DNA of 64,000 nucleotides from positions 48,990,847 to 49,054,846 of the forward strand of contig OX359248.1 of assembly GCA_947179485.1 (NCBI GenBank). Direction: 5' to 3'. The notes under the pieces are model-generated. The model ran no database searches. It had not been told where the DNA came from and saw only the letters and a program-made list of their open reading frames with translations. Both the position numbers and the translations under genes were made by a program. The DNA comes from Allacma fusca (lineage: Eukaryota > Arthropoda > Collembola > Symphypleona > Sminthuridae). Positions 48,120-59,609 of this stretch are shown one piece after another (position 1 is the stretch's first letter; each line of letters begins with the position of its first letter).

Positions 48120-51100
48120 TCACTGATTCTTTTTCACTCAGTTGTAGTGTCTCTTAGAGGAAAGGAGGCAGGGGCTCAAGGGATTTATTTGTGTGTTTAA
48201 ACGCCTTTTGTCCTATGATGGACAAGAGGTTATGACTGGACAAAATAAAACTTGTGTGATCTTCTCCAATACAGTATACTTGGATTACAAGTGTGGAGGG
48301 GGGAAGCCCTTTTCTCTCCCATTTTAAAATTGGAAGGTTAAGTTTATATTTGGGATTAGATGTATTCTATCTTATCAACCCTTGCTCTGTCTCTATCTCC
48401 TCCTTTGTATGAGGAAACGGTAGGTATGTGTGAGGGGAGAGTGCTCACGTATGACCTGGGTCGGCTCTTCATCTTGACACGTATATGTGTGTGGGGATAT
48501 GTAATTATGTAAGATTCTCAGATGTAAAGACCTATACTCAACTCATTTGATTTTTTTCCCCCCGTGTGTTTGGTTGTTGGATCGTAGCTACTTCTGTCAG
48601 TACAAGTAATTACAGCATGAGTTATAAAAATCTTGGAATTCAGCATATGTGCTTGTGTGTAAGTGTATTTTTAGTGTTTCTCTCGTATATGGCTGGAGTA
48701 CATTAAAAGGGTTGAGGAAGATTGGGCTAAAGACTCTAAAGAGTCTGATTGAGTCTTGCTATTATAGAAATAGCATCATGCTGTAGGAAGGGATTTTTTT
48801 GTATAGTAGGTCCTTACGTACGGTCAGAGCTGGAGGAAAGGGATGAGTCCAGAAAAAAAAGGATGATAATAGCAATAATAATAGTTACAATACTCTTGAA
48901 GCCATTGTGTAAATGAGGGATTATGAGGATTGATAGATAAATGGAGATCCTTAGGGTTGGGTACTGTGAGGAGAGAGAGAGGGAGATAGGATAGAGAGGG
49001 AGAGAGAGAGAGCCTTGCAATTGGATATACCTTCGCTCCTTGTTACTCTTCACAGTCATCATGATAGCTTATCTGATCTGTTCCTCTTTCTGTTCTTGAT
49101 TTTTTCCTTCAACTTTTTTTTCGAATTCGGATCCAGCCCGAGCAAGCTGAGAGCTGTAAATACAAAATAGAGGTTTAAGTCCCTCTCTGTTTCTCTCCGT
49201 CTCTCGCTCTCTGTATCTCTCTCTCTCTCTCTCTCTCTCTCTGGAGAAGAGAGTTTAAAGTGAGAGGAGGGAGTTTATGTGTTTTTAAGTTTCGCTTTAC
49301 TTCCTCAGCCCTGCCATACTCAGGAACCACACCTTTCGTAAATATATCCATGTATGGCTTGATATCATCTTTTACATTTACAACAACCTCTGTAAATTTA
49401 TTTACTGGAGAAGAACATACCTGTGATGTGATGTGATGTGGTGTTTTTTTTTTACTCTGCTCAACATAAATACAGGGAAACATGTATTTCTTGTTATATA
49501 GGACTACCATTAATAGGAGCATGCACATGTTCTTAGCTTAGTTAGTGGATATTGTGGCTCTGTAATATATTTATAGCGTGTATCAGGAGGAGAGTGCGGG
49601 ATGAGAAAATGATATTGCTCTATTTTTATTTCGTTAGCTCCTTAACGAGATTACTTTGTCTGCTTGTGCTTATACTACCTGCTATGGATAGATATAATAT
49701 GTTACTAGAAGCAAATCCCGCTACTTATTAGAGAGCATTACATGACCATGTAGATTCTGTCCGTGTATTAGTCAGGTACAAAGGCCTAGGCATAATCGAG
49801 ACTTGTTGGAGAATCTCAAGTGAAGGAGATAGACGCATACATATATAATTACATACATACATAAGTGCCTACACGTATAAGTGTGTAGACGAACGTATAA
49901 AGTGAGTGGTTTTGTTGAGGAATGGAAAGGATTTTGTCATCCTGACAAGAGATTTAAAATACATTTATATGCTAAGAAGGTAAATAATTCTGACTTGTAA
50001 TTCTCCTTCTGAGGATTATATATTTTCGTCGACAATGTCTCCCTAGAGAAGAAGTGGCCTCAGCATTTTTCCCTTATGGTTGTTGTTGTAATCCTCTTAG
50101 ATTGTGTTGCCTACATGTAGCTATGTACATATATCTATCTCTATGCTGGGACGTGATATTTGCTATCTGCATGTGTAGTAACATGTACTATATAAACATG
50201 CTGGTCATAAATCAGATGTCATAAATTAATGAAATCATTTTATTTGAAGTCAATCAATGGAATCAAAACGATGAAAACTCTGAAGGAGCAGAGCAGACAT
50301 GCAATGGATGGAGAGAAAAATTATAAAAACTTGTAAGGAATTAGATGGTTTTTAGGCTAGCCTTTTATGTCTGAGCAAATACCGAGTAAACTGGTAGTCG
50401 TTTATAATGATTTGCAAATATGTAGCATTTTTGCGAACGGTTCGACGATAGGAAAGATGAGAATTGTAGAGAAATGACAAAAAATATATTTTTCCATTTA
50501 CTTTGACGGTGTGTGTCTGCCTGTGTTTGCCAGACGGAGAGAGCGAGCGAGCGAGAGAGAGAGAATGAGAGAGAGAGAGAGAGAGAAGTAAAACTAGTTT
50601 TGCAATAATTGACATTACATGTTAAGCATTGTAATTATATGCTGTGTGTGTGCTGTTATCATTATTATTACTTCTCAACCGCTGTTCTTGTTACAGCGTG
50701 TTTCATAAAGGGAGGTAATCACTCCGATCAAAATGTTGATCTAGCTTTGGCATCTGAAGGCATCTACACATTTATTTCTTATCTGGTTCTCTCTCTCTCT
50801 CTCTCTCTGTTTCTATCTATCTATCTCCCTGTCTATGAAAAATATTGTATATATTATCTATATTCACGTCCTCAATAGAACAAGACATTTTATTTGTTTA
50901 CTCCAAGTTGATGTGAAACTCCAGGTTATTAAAATTAAATCAGCATTCTTTCATTTGATAAAAGAATTCTTAATAGTTCTTTCTTGTGAGCAAAAACTAG
51001 TGTGAAAAATAGCTTCTGCATTGGAATTTCCTCCAATTACTCCCAATCATTGCAGGTACATGTTTTGATGGTATTCATGTAAATATCTGGAAAAGGGCAC

Positions 51101-54100
51101 TGTGCATACATTACAACTTCTGTGACTGGAAAGATGGTAGCAGTGTATCTTTATATGTTAACTTTCGAGTTTCAGGCATATCCTTTAATATTTTTGCATA
51201 TCTATTTATACATATGTGTAAGGAAAAATCTGAGGTTATCTTTGTGTCCCGTCGACATTATTATTATTATTACTATTAATTTTCCAAGAAATTTATTTGT
51301 TATTTTGGTTTGTTCCCATGTTAGAGGAAAAAATTAATTTGATAATGAAGATTATGGTTGGTACTATAACTCTATGTGTAGTGCTTGTGTGTGAATAGCT
51401 CAAGGGGGATTTTTTTTCCAGTATGAAATAAGGAGAATGTGCAGCTATCTGTAGTACTCTTTTGTGGTAATTTACATTTGCGTAGACACATTAGGGCGAA
51501 TAAACTTCACAAGGAGATATGAGTTGTTCTCTGATCTAAGTTGTTAAAGGTCTTGCGGAAATAAATGTGTTGTGAGCGGAGAGAAATTGTTGTTGTGACT
51601 GTGCATGGATCTCTTGTATTTTTTTTGGTATTGTGGAGCATGAGAACCTCCGATGGAGGGATTTACGTACATATGTATGCACACATATGTATGTTGATAT
51701 GCTCTACCTATATGACTCACCTCACACACAATCAGTATCAGGGAGTGAGTTGAAAGTAATTGGAGGAAAACCAGTATTTAAGCAGCGGCTACTCCTGGTA
51801 TTCACGATCTTATTGGAACATGCAATCTACGTATGTATGTAGATATAGTAGATAGACTGATTAGCATAAGGAGTTCTTTTAAGAAACGGATTTGCAGGTA
51901 AACCCTTTACTAGCTGGAGCTGACGTGTGTTTGTGTGTGTGTGTTTGTGTGTGTGTGTGTGCCTGACAATGAGTGAGTGAGTGAGTGAGTGTGTGTGTGT
52001 GTAGCTACATATTATTATGCATTACAGATAAGGGAAGAAAAAGCTGAAAATGGATGAGTTGCAAAACGTGATTGTCTGAGAAGCCGAGGTGTTAAGTTGG
52101 CATTGTAGCCTGACGTTAATCTTACGACGTAATCTAGATAGAACTTACATTAACTCGTCTTCCACTCCTGCATTAGGGCCATATATGTGTATAGCTCTGT
52201 GTCTGTAATGATTCTCGATGGATCCACCTGTGGAAATGCACAATGCATAATTTTCACAAGAGTCTGTGTAGCTACCCATGGACCTCAGTATGTATGGGCA
52301 ATATACGCATACACATGTAGATACATGCATGAGCTCATAGTTAATACTAATTTCAGTACAATAGAGAAATTTGCATAGAAAAACTCAATTTTGAACATTA
52401 AGAGTCTTGGAAACTTTTGAGATGTGTAATTATTTGTGTATGTAATACCTGTCGTTGAAAAATTATTTGCTTGTATTCGCTCATGTTATTCTCTCGTCCT
52501 CTTTTCTTCGAGTAGATATTTTGTTGGGAGTGGATTCCCCTCATTTTATCCTCATCCCGCTCTCTGTGTATCTCCTTCTTCTTCTTGTTACTACTACTCC
52601 TATGACTTTATATGCACATTGATAGCTATTGTTTTTAAGGTGGAGATTCAATAATAATAACAAGCTAAGGAAATTACTGAGATTCTTTCCCCCCTCTTCA
52701 TTCTTTTCTCTCTCTCTCTCTCTCTCCTTCTCTCACATCGTCCCGGAGTTGCTCATCTTGTTTGGTTTCTTCTTGCACGATTCTTGTAAACTTGTAAATT
52801 GTAAATTATTATTGAGAGTGAGACAGGGTAGGAGATGCTGCTTGTAATGTAATGGGATGGAACGAATGTACACTGTATGTAAGACAGATGTCTGCCTGGT
52901 GGATATATTATGTATCCTTTCCTCTTTTTTTCCCCCTTTTATATTGTACATCCTGGAGATTAACATACATGATCAGGAGTGTAAGCGTAAGCATGCGGAT
53001 GATGATGAGTATATATAACCGTAGGGTAATTTAGTTTTTTTTCTTGTACATACCCCCGTCCTCCTCGGAAATTTTGAATGCCAGTATATTTCGCTAGGAA
53101 CAAAAGCTTGAAAGGAATAGAAAAAAGGAGGAGGGCAAAGGCTGTGTACTCACATGAGAGAGGGAGTTGAGATTGTAATTTTTGTGTGTAGAACAACTTG
53201 AATGTGTCATAAGTTGCACTATCTCTCCTGCCATTGTACTCTGTACACACATACACGGGAAGCACATAAAAATGTATCTGTCTACATTGCGTTTTTCTTT
53301 GGGCTCCTTCTTGTCATCCCGTCATGACATCTTGCCCCCTTGCTGACTGCTGCTCCTGTGAAGTAATTTCCCTTTCAATTATTACCTTGTCCTTAACGTT
53401 TAAATTCTTTAATAATTGTAATTTAAATCCTATTAACGAGGAGTGCTCACACTGGGCTTAAATTGTTTGTAATAATTTTAGTACTGTAATGTAAGTTGTC
53501 TCGGAATTACTGTACATTGTAATTGCATATGTATGTATGTATGTAGTATGCATTCCGTAATTACATTTATGGTGGGGTGGTGGGGGAAAAGTGTTTATTA
53601 TAATAATTATACATACTAGATAAATTCTGATGATGTCTGTATCTATGCATGTGTTATATTGTATGGAATGTTATTGCATAAAATTTGAGGAAACTCACAC
53701 ATGTACGTAGTCGGGCTCGGGCTCTCAATGGCTGGGCTTGGTAGCTTGGAGTAGCGAAATCGTTGACATAATTAAGATGCGTTGAGATAATGCACAGACT
53801 CTGGGATTTATTTAAAGGTCAAGATATAAGTAGTCATATGTAATAATTTTACGTACATACGTACTTGGGTGGAAATGTAGCAAGAGGAACTCCTCGAGCT
53901 CTATCATCTACATATGATTATATAATGGATGTGAACATGTTTCACAACCCACAGTAATTATTACTGACTTACTGTGCAAATTTCTAGATGTGTAGATTCT
54001 TTCTAACACTCGTGATATCATCCTATCCTAACACTTATAATTAGGCCAAGTGGATGGTACATAATTACACGTGTACATATTTTAAGTCAACTTGTAAATT

Positions 54101-57100
54101 CAAGTATGTGAACACGCACGTATTTATACATACATACATATGTATGTATAATTTGGGATGAATATGTCGTTTTTCCTTGTAATTGTTATCAAGACGGAAA
54201 AAATTAATTCTAACAAGGACGTCTACATCCACCAGAAAAGTGCTACACTTTTTTTTTTAATAATTTAAATATTTATATGGAGAATGTGTATTATATATAC
54301 ATATATATATATATATATCCATATATATCTATATGTGTGAAGGAGAGTTGATTCCGCTGGAAGCCCTGCATGGGCAGGGGTTTAGATTGGAAATTTAATT
54401 ATAGCAAGAAATTATCCACAAGTGATTGTGTATGAAGGACTTATCCGTCAATACTCTGCTTATTGAGCTGCTACTGTCATTCCTGATGTTGACTATGAAC
54501 CTTAGTTCACATCTGAACTTGTGAGTGATAGTAATTTAATATAATATGCTGATGTCAGGGGGAAAATGGATAGTATTATCAGGGAGCCTATTTATCATGC
54601 CTTGGTGATCCCAACTTGCTGTGCTTGTAATATTATTATTACCAATGATAATAAAAACGAATGAAGACAAGTGGTGAAATACTTGTGGGGATGTAAAGTT
54701 GATTTAATTGCAACATATGTAGGAATGTATTGGAATGACAATTATGTAATTATGGGACTACATATACATATACAGCGATATATTGATTAATCCTTAATCA
54801 ACTCTGTGAATGAAGAGACAGTATGTAATTATAGATATGTGTGTGTGCATGCGAGAGAGAGAGAGAGGGAAAGAGCCGTGTTGCGGATTTTTTTCCCCCT
54901 AAAGATTATCTAAACTACTATTACATGAAAGGCAAGACTCTCTCATAAAAATTCTATTTAGCTTCCATAATGCGGTTGTAGTTAGTTTTAATGGTAGTAG
55001 CTGAAAACATGATTTTTGAAGGGTATGTGAGTGGGATTTTTGACTATGTACATATGTATATAATTATGTATGTACATGCCAGGATGAAGAGCCTAAGTTA
55101 TAGAATGACAGACAGCAAGGTTGATCATTGTAGGAAAAATTGTTAGGGATTGGAATAAATTGACTGGGTATCATTGCTATTTGGCATGTGTGTAGACATT
55201 TATATCTTTATATGTATGTAGGGAAAACCGGTAAGTAGATAAACTTAAATGGAATTGGTTTCTGGGCAGTAATGAAATACTCGTACACATGAGAATGGGA
55301 TAGATTCTCTCATGGATGTGTGTTGGAGATATGTATCAATGTATAGAGATAACAAAAAATACATATAATTACATACATGAGCACATACTCATCGAAGTTG
55401 GAGTTGAGAAGAAGAAGGAGAGAAATAAAATGTATTTCCTTTTTCGTAGAGGATTTTATACCCTGATTTTATTTTTATGATCCACGTAAAGATATACTCT
55501 CATTGGGCTGATTGATAGAGTCATGTCCTCCTCATCTTTCCCTTCTGTGAGTCCTCCTCTTGTCCTCATATATACACAATTGTTAGGAGTAATTGTTTCA
55601 AGTCTGACGCTGTGTCAGCAAGTTTCTGAAATGGCTTTTCAAGTTTGCTATATGGAAAAAACCCGTAATAATAATAGGGATGTAATGTGGATTTATATAC
55701 GTACATATTTCTATAGAAACTCTTCTTGTACAATGAATTCTCTAAATTATGAGCTGCTAGTATTACATTAGGGAGATATACATATGTAGATATGTGTAAA
55801 TGCATATCTGCATAATGGGCCCTGTCGCCCAGGATTTTATAATATGAGGGGAAATAAAGATAACATTGTCGCTTGTGACCATATTATAAAGTAGTTGAAT
55901 GATTTTTTATTTTGCTCATAAGTGTCTATCTATATGGAATTCGTTTGACGTCGACTCTGCTACTATGTACTCCTAACTCTTGGAATACAGTGTGTGTATT
56001 GAGTGACGACGTTTTTTTTTGTTGAGTCTCTGTTCAAACAATGATTGTGATTGGTTCAAATGTACTTTGTATAATAGGAAATTAATTTTTTATGTGATTT
56101 TTTTTTCTCTCTCTGTTTGCAGACTGAAGTTGCTAAACGACTCAACGCTATCATTGCACAAATACTACCGTTCTTATCTCAAGAGGTGAGTTGATTTACA
56201 TTTGAAATGGTTTGAGTTTGTGGGATAAGGTACAGTATGTGTATGTATGTATATAAGGAAAGTTGTTATGCATGAGTGTAGATCTCTGTGTATGTGTATA
56301 TGGTTAGAATATATATAATTATAGATACATGTAATTATATATAGGTAATTACTTGTATGTAATACCTCTGCACATGTTGTGGTTGGTTATTACACATAGA
56401 TGGGACTTAATCCTTTCAATGATGAATTCTCCCAGAATTTATCACTCTTTTTTTTTTGTTGCTACAGAGAGATTTCCCGTCCCAACTAACCCTCCCCTAT
56501 ATTTCCCTCTCTGGCTTTACATATGTTTTCCCTCTCCAGCTCGACATATAATAATTATATGCAGGTCTCAGCAAATATAATATCATGGGGTAGAATCTAT
56601 CGGTCAGTGAAAATGGTAAATGCTTATTTTTTTTCCTTGTTTGCTCTTACAAGTGCTCACATTTGCATTGAATTTGTAGGGTTTATGTCCAGGGTTTAGA
56701 ATCTAATCTCTTTGTATTAAGTTGATGTATTTACACAGCCAGATATTGATACAGCAATTACAGGAGTTGAGTCAGTGCGGACTTAATGGAAGTGTAGATA
56801 TTAGAATGTGGTTGACTCTCTGTATGTATGTGAATATATTATGCATGACCATATGTGACCACATAGTTTTTTTTATTTCATTATTATTGCATTTGGACGT
56901 TACAGCTTTTTTGATATTATTTACTGCTAATTTATTTACTCAACGTTGCTGGGTAGGTTTTTTTAAATAATTCAAAGAAGCTCTCTGAATACAGAACTCC
57001 CTGTTGATGTATGTAGTATGATGTCCTGGCTCTTTTTGTACTACATAGCATTTGACTTGAAGTTTTGTTCGTTTAATTGCCGTAAGAATATGAATAGTTT

Positions 57101-57825
57101 GTGAGGGCTTCAGTAGCCGTGTGGAATTAGTTGTTTCATTGTTTGATTTTTGTGTTGTTGGCATTGTAAAATTAAATGATTTTTATTATTGTTATTATTA
57201 TTGCATTTGCAAGTACTAGTATACTATATGAGTGTATTAAGTGGCTTTAATCTCTGGCCCGCTCAGGGAGTGTTCGTTCTACTTGGGAGGGTTGAGGGTG
57301 ATGGGAGGGTTTGTGTAAGAAATTAGAATTTGATGAGAACAATAATAATTAATATTGATACGTCTGTGGGGGATGATGATGTGAGTGGCCCTTTTGTTTG
57401 CACTTCTCTGTATATCTATATGTAGGATTGGAAGATTGAGTAGATAGAATTTGGAGATGGACGACTGGATAAGATAAAAGGAATTACTGTTTATTGTAAT
57501 GGGAATGTTGCTGACGTGTGAAATGACCGAAGTGGATGATGCTTTATGTATTGCCTTTGCCATATTCCTTCCCATGTAATGTATGTATGTGTGATTGTTT
57601 GTATGTATGTATGTACTGTACGTCTGTGTGGAGCCACTTGAGAGAGACTATATTCAAGAGTCTTGTTCCCTTACTTTTTCAAAGGGAGAGATTTGATGAC
57701 TTTGTTTTGTTATTTGTTCCATGTGTTTGGTTGTCGTCCGTCGTCATCAGCACCAACAGCAAGTTGCCACGGCTGTGGAAAGAGCCAAGCAAGTCACGAT
57801 GACCGAATTGAATGCCATCATTGGA
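18215..57825 (+). CDS. gro: Groucho/TLE transcriptional co-repressor, N-terminal Q-domain exons, 3' end off window
   Basis: The joined exons are 18215-18250, 20200-20297, 28763-28826, 29822-29866, 56123-56185 and 57751-57825. They total 381 nt, or 127 codons, with all phases consistent and all borders GT-AG. The product is the Q domain, with two glutamine-rich amphipathic helices that mediate tetramerisation: residues 21-66 ([37 protein letters not shown]) and 82-120 ([33 protein letters not shown]). They are linked by [15 protein letters not shown]. Groucho is a nuclear co-repressor recruited by Hairy/E(spl), Runt, Engrailed and TCF-type factors. Drosophila Groucho is about 720 residues, so the GP, CcN, SP and WD40 regions lie beyond the right edge. 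The order and wording of motifs leave no realistic alternative family. Confidence 0.97.
19343..19420. repeat. Imperfect (CT)n microsatellite
   Basis: A CT tract of about 78 bp with scattered TT and CC interruptions in groucho intron 1. Confidence 0.95.
20136..20160. repeat. (TC)n tract upstream of the groucho exon 2 acceptor
   Basis: A TC run about 40 nt before the acceptor; together with the following poly-T it may act as an extended pyrimidine tract. Confidence 0.9.
20200..20297 (+). CDS. gro: groucho coding exon 2 (residues 13-45)
   Basis: The 98 nt exon follows a poly-T/AATATACAG acceptor and ends in phase 2 at CACTC|GTAAGTT. It encodes [20 protein letters not shown] and then [13 protein letters not shown], the start of the first amphipathic helix. 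The split serine codon (TC|G) is completed by exon 3. Confidence 0.95.
21327..21357. repeat. (TG)n microsatellite
   Basis: Uninterrupted TG run of about 31 bp in groucho intron 2. Confidence 0.95.
22341..22380. repeat. (AC)20 microsatellite
   Basis: Perfect 40 bp AC run, preceded by a CT tract at 22270-22296. Confidence 0.97.
22529..22584. repeat. (AC)28 microsatellite
   Basis: Perfect 56 bp AC run, the longest perfect dinucleotide repeat in the window, then ATGC and a further short CA run. Confidence 0.97.
23881..23910. repeat. (AG)15 microsatellite
   Basis: Perfect AG run in groucho intron 2. Confidence 0.95.
24339..24374. repeat. (TC)n microsatellite
   Basis: TC run with a single G interruption. 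Confidence 0.95.
24766..24809. repeat. (TC)22 microsatellite
   Basis: Perfect TC run of 44 bp. Confidence 0.97.
27333..27380. repeat. Imperfect (TC)n microsatellite
   Basis: TC tract interrupted by GTA and TT. Confidence 0.93.
28763..28826 (+). CDS. gro: groucho coding exon 3 (residues 45-66)
   Basis: The 64 nt exon lies between TTGTCTTTCCAG and ATG|GTAAGTGG, ending in phase 0. It encodes [20 protein letters not shown] and a final M, almost unchanged across Groucho/TLE proteins. Confidence 0.96.
29113..29148. repeat. (GA)n microsatellite
   Basis: GA tract with two GACA interruptions in groucho intron 3. Confidence 0.93.
29684..29713. repeat. (TC)15 microsatellite
   Basis: Perfect TC run about 110 nt upstream of groucho exon 4. 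Confidence 0.95.
29822..29866 (+). CDS. gro: groucho coding exon 4 (residues 67-81)
   Basis: This very short 45 nt, phase 0-0 exon encodes [15 protein letters not shown]. The acceptor is TTATGTTTGCAG and the donor is CAG|GTATGG, weaker than its neighbours. The sequence is identical to the linker segment of insect Groucho as I recall it. Being in phase at both ends, it could be skipped without a frameshift, but no evidence of skipping is available. Confidence 0.95.
34026..34062. repeat. Adjacent (ACTC)n and (GTAG)n tetranucleotide repeats
   Basis: About four CTCA units followed directly by AGAGGTAGGTAGGTAGGT, two different tetranucleotide arrays side by side. Confidence 0.85.
35119..35166. 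repeat. (TC)n microsatellite
   Basis: TC run of about 48 bp with one TTCC interruption. Confidence 0.95.
35501..35539. repeat. (GA)n microsatellite
   Basis: Perfect GA run of 39 bp. Confidence 0.97.
35748..35872. repeat. Imperfect (CTG/TTG)n followed by (ATT)n
   Basis: A stretch of CTGCTT, CTACTGCTG and TTGTTG units to about 35,817, then an ATT array at 35,853-35,872. It gives low-complexity Cys/Leu-rich frames that are not genes. Confidence 0.85.
36181..36232. repeat. Compound (CT)n/(CTTT)n pyrimidine tract
   Basis: CT run, CCCT and TTTC units, then a second CT run. Confidence 0.93.
36665..36686. repeat. (TG)11 microsatellite
   Basis: Uninterrupted TG run in groucho intron 4. Confidence 0.93.
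38070..38212. repeat. Two (CT)n tracts in a pyrimidine-rich stretch
   Basis: CT/CCCT tract at 38070-38100, ending in CGCGCG, and a second CT run at 38188-38212. Confidence 0.9.
38362..38383. repeat. Perfect 22-bp palindrome
   Basis: GGTACATACAT joined to its exact reverse complement ATGTATGTACC, with no spacer. It is a clear example of a TACATATGTA-type motif seen many times in the groucho introns. Confidence 0.95.
38812..38837. repeat. (CT)n microsatellite
   Basis: CT run within a longer pyrimidine-rich stretch (38,760-38,850). Confidence 0.93.
44943..44965. repeat. (TG)n microsatellite
   Basis: Uninterrupted TG run, followed about 70 bp later by an imperfect CT tract (45,031-45,060). Confidence 0.93.
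46349..46377. repeat. (ATGT)n tetranucleotide repeat
   Basis: Several TATG units ending in TACGTA; the longest of many ATGTATGTA runs in the window. Confidence 0.85.
47511..47549. repeat. 13-bp tandem minisatellite, three copies
   Basis: The unit TAGGTCTTGAGCA is repeated three times head to tail, the third copy differing at one base. It is the only clear minisatellite-scale tandem repeat seen. Confidence 0.95.
47741..47813. repeat. Compound (CTGT)n/(CT)n tract
   Basis: CTGT units followed by CT runs with TTTCTCG interruptions. Confidence 0.9.
48014..48120. repeat. (TG)n tract and nearby (CT)n tract
   Basis: Imperfect TG run at 48014-48048 and a CT run at 48089-48120. Confidence 0.9.
48970..49242. 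repeat. GA tract and facing CT tract
   Basis: Imperfect GA at 48970-49012 and CT at 49216-49242 lie about 200 bp apart and are complementary, so they could form a hairpin arm pair. Confidence 0.85.
50537..50587. repeat. Compound (GAGC)n/(GA)n repeat
   Basis: GAGCGAGCGAGC followed by GA runs; a CT run sits about 200 bp downstream at 50789-50808. Confidence 0.9.
51925..52003. repeat. Compound (GT)n-(GAGT)n-(GT)n repeat
   Basis: Imperfect GT run, then five GAGT units (51,971-51,990), then a second GT run. Confidence 0.93.
54291..54335. repeat. (AT)n-rich tract
   Basis: Nearly pure TA alternation with a few C and CC breaks. Confidence 0.9.
56123..56185 (+). CDS. gro: groucho coding exon 5 (residues 82-102)
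   Basis: The 63 nt, phase 0-0 exon encodes [20 protein letters not shown] and a final E, the second amphipathic helix of the Q domain. The acceptor is strong (TTTTCTCTCTCTGTTTGCAG) and the donor is GAG|GTGAGT. It is separated from exon 4 by 26 kb. Confidence 0.95.
56186..57750 (+). other. groucho intron 5 (1,565 bp)
   Basis: GT-AG intron (GTGAGT to CGTCATCAG). It has short TATG runs and no recognised feature. Confidence 0.85.
57751..57825 (+). CDS. gro: groucho coding exon 6 (residues 103-127), last exon in window
   Basis: The 75 nt, phase 0-0 exon encodes [20 protein letters not shown] and then NAIIG, ending at GGA|GTAAGTTT. In Drosophila Groucho the next residues are QQI..., marking the start of the GP region; no such exon was found in the remaining 6 kb. 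Confidence 0.95.
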
Positions 57826-59578
57826 GTAAGTTTAACTTTGCCTCTTTTATGAGTACTTTTTCAGTTGATTTTCCCATTCTTACACTAGTATGCTCAGAGA
57901 TAGGGACAGATTATAGCCTTATTTGAGATCTCACAGATCCCTTGATACATAATATGTAATTTTATTTTCTTATTCTCATGTGTAGTTCCACATAGATCCG
58001 GACATTTTGTAGTGTTTTTTATTTATACCTATGTATGTATATGTTACATGTAGGTTCATGTGAGTACATATGTATATCTACTTATTACGTTGGGACTCTT
58101 TGACTTCAGCTGTTATTATTATTCCTCCTCCCACCCTTCCTCGCACTCGTCTCTTCTTTGACGATGTTGACGTGGGACTAAAAGCAAGAATCGTGAGCTT
58201 CCTATTACTACAAGAACAGAGAGGGATGAATTGAGTGAGAGGGCAGGATCTTCTGTTATTGTTCTCATATTATGTATTTTCTATGAAGGCACATCTTTTT
58301 TTTAATGTGTACACTTACACGTCTATGGTTCAGGTTTTATTAGTATAGAGGAGGCTCATCATGGTGTGTGTATGTGTATAATTTCATATAGATACATATG
58401 TGTGTGTGTGTGTGTTTGTATCTACTCATGAGAGCCATTTTTCGCTAATTTGCTGTATAACAACCTGAAAATGTTTATCTAGGGTTACAATTCCGATCCT
58501 CATAATTCATCAGCATCATGTGGGCTGGGCAATGGACGAGCATGTCGTGCTTTGATTTGACGGTGGTTATAATAACCGTGATAAAGTGATGTTGTTATGT
58601 GCATGTGTAAGCTGATGACTACATGACGGTATTATTTGCTCTCACATGGATGCATTTGACTCTATTTGAAGCTCTCAACCAAGCTGGATTTGATGTGGCT
58701 TATACATATGTATAGATATAATTATATGTAGATACATATATGAGTTTGAATAGGATCCATATATAAATTCATAAGACTTTATAGAAATTGCAATTCCAAG
58801 AGATTGAGCACTAGCTTTGCTGTAAGTAGCGGGATATTTTTATAGAGTTACAATATTTGATTATGTGTGCCTGAAACAGTCAGGTTCTATTATCCGCGTC
58901 TTTACACATTTATTTACACGTATCTACATATGTATGTGTCTACTCATAGGCACATGTATATACTTACTTATCAAGTCACATTTTGTCCTATCCACTACTA
59001 TTGGGAATATAATTACGGACGGGAAAGTACTGTAAAGCAGTGGAATTTTTTCCTTTTGATAAATACATATATGCTTGCGTGTGTCTGGAAGTACGTCTTA
59101 TAGTAAATACATACATGTAGATATGTGTAGGTATACTTATACAAGTTTGGTCTGAAGCATTGATCTTTATATGGATTAAATCGGACGTTTAACGTGAGGA
59201 TACCTCAATATAGATATATGACACATGTATGTATATTACATGTGGTAATGTACTAGTAGTAGTATAGTCGGGAGTAGTGGGAGCAGAGAGTTAGATCGAT
59301 TTTTTCTGCTCGTTTCCTTTCATGATATTTTCCTTCTTCTTTTTTTTTTCTTCCTCTTCTTCTCTCGCAGACTTTATCGTCCTCACTTAATATAATCTCA
59401 TTATCCACAACTACAAGGCATGTGCTTGGACTTGTCTTTTCTTGGTTGTTTCTCCCTTGTACGCCTTATATACAAGGACTTCCTACTACACGACACTACT
59501 ACTCTAGGTAGTGAAATGTTTCTTGTGTAATTTCGCATCAATGTGTGTGTATCGTATGTATCTATGTGTATACGTTCT

Positions 59579-59609
59579 GTGTGTGTGTGTATGTGTGTGT
59601 GTGTGTGTG
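59579..59609. repeat. (TG)n microsatellite
   Basis: TG run with one TA interruption in groucho intron 6. Confidence 0.93.

Larger units (their letters stand above)
29867..56122 (+). other. groucho intron 4 (26,256 bp)
   Basis: One intron splits the Q domain between linker and second helix. It is T/G-rich on the sense strand and filled with CT/GA and TG/CA microsatellites, ATGTATGTA-type tetranucleotide runs and CATATG palindromes. The longest open frames (35296-35715, 46138-46536 and 47421-47876, all minus) are low-complexity or motif-free. No transposon or nested gene was identified; a plus-strand frame at 34160-34345 is reported under findings. Its length is compatible with regulatory content, but no specific enhancer can be named. 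Confidence 0.8.

Noticed and set aside
59370-59520. Strong acceptor-like TCTCTCGCAG followed by an open phase-0 stretch (TLSSSLNIISLSTT...), considered as groucho exon 7
   Set aside because: The translated sequence has no similarity to the QQI... start of the Groucho GP region and has no clear donor.
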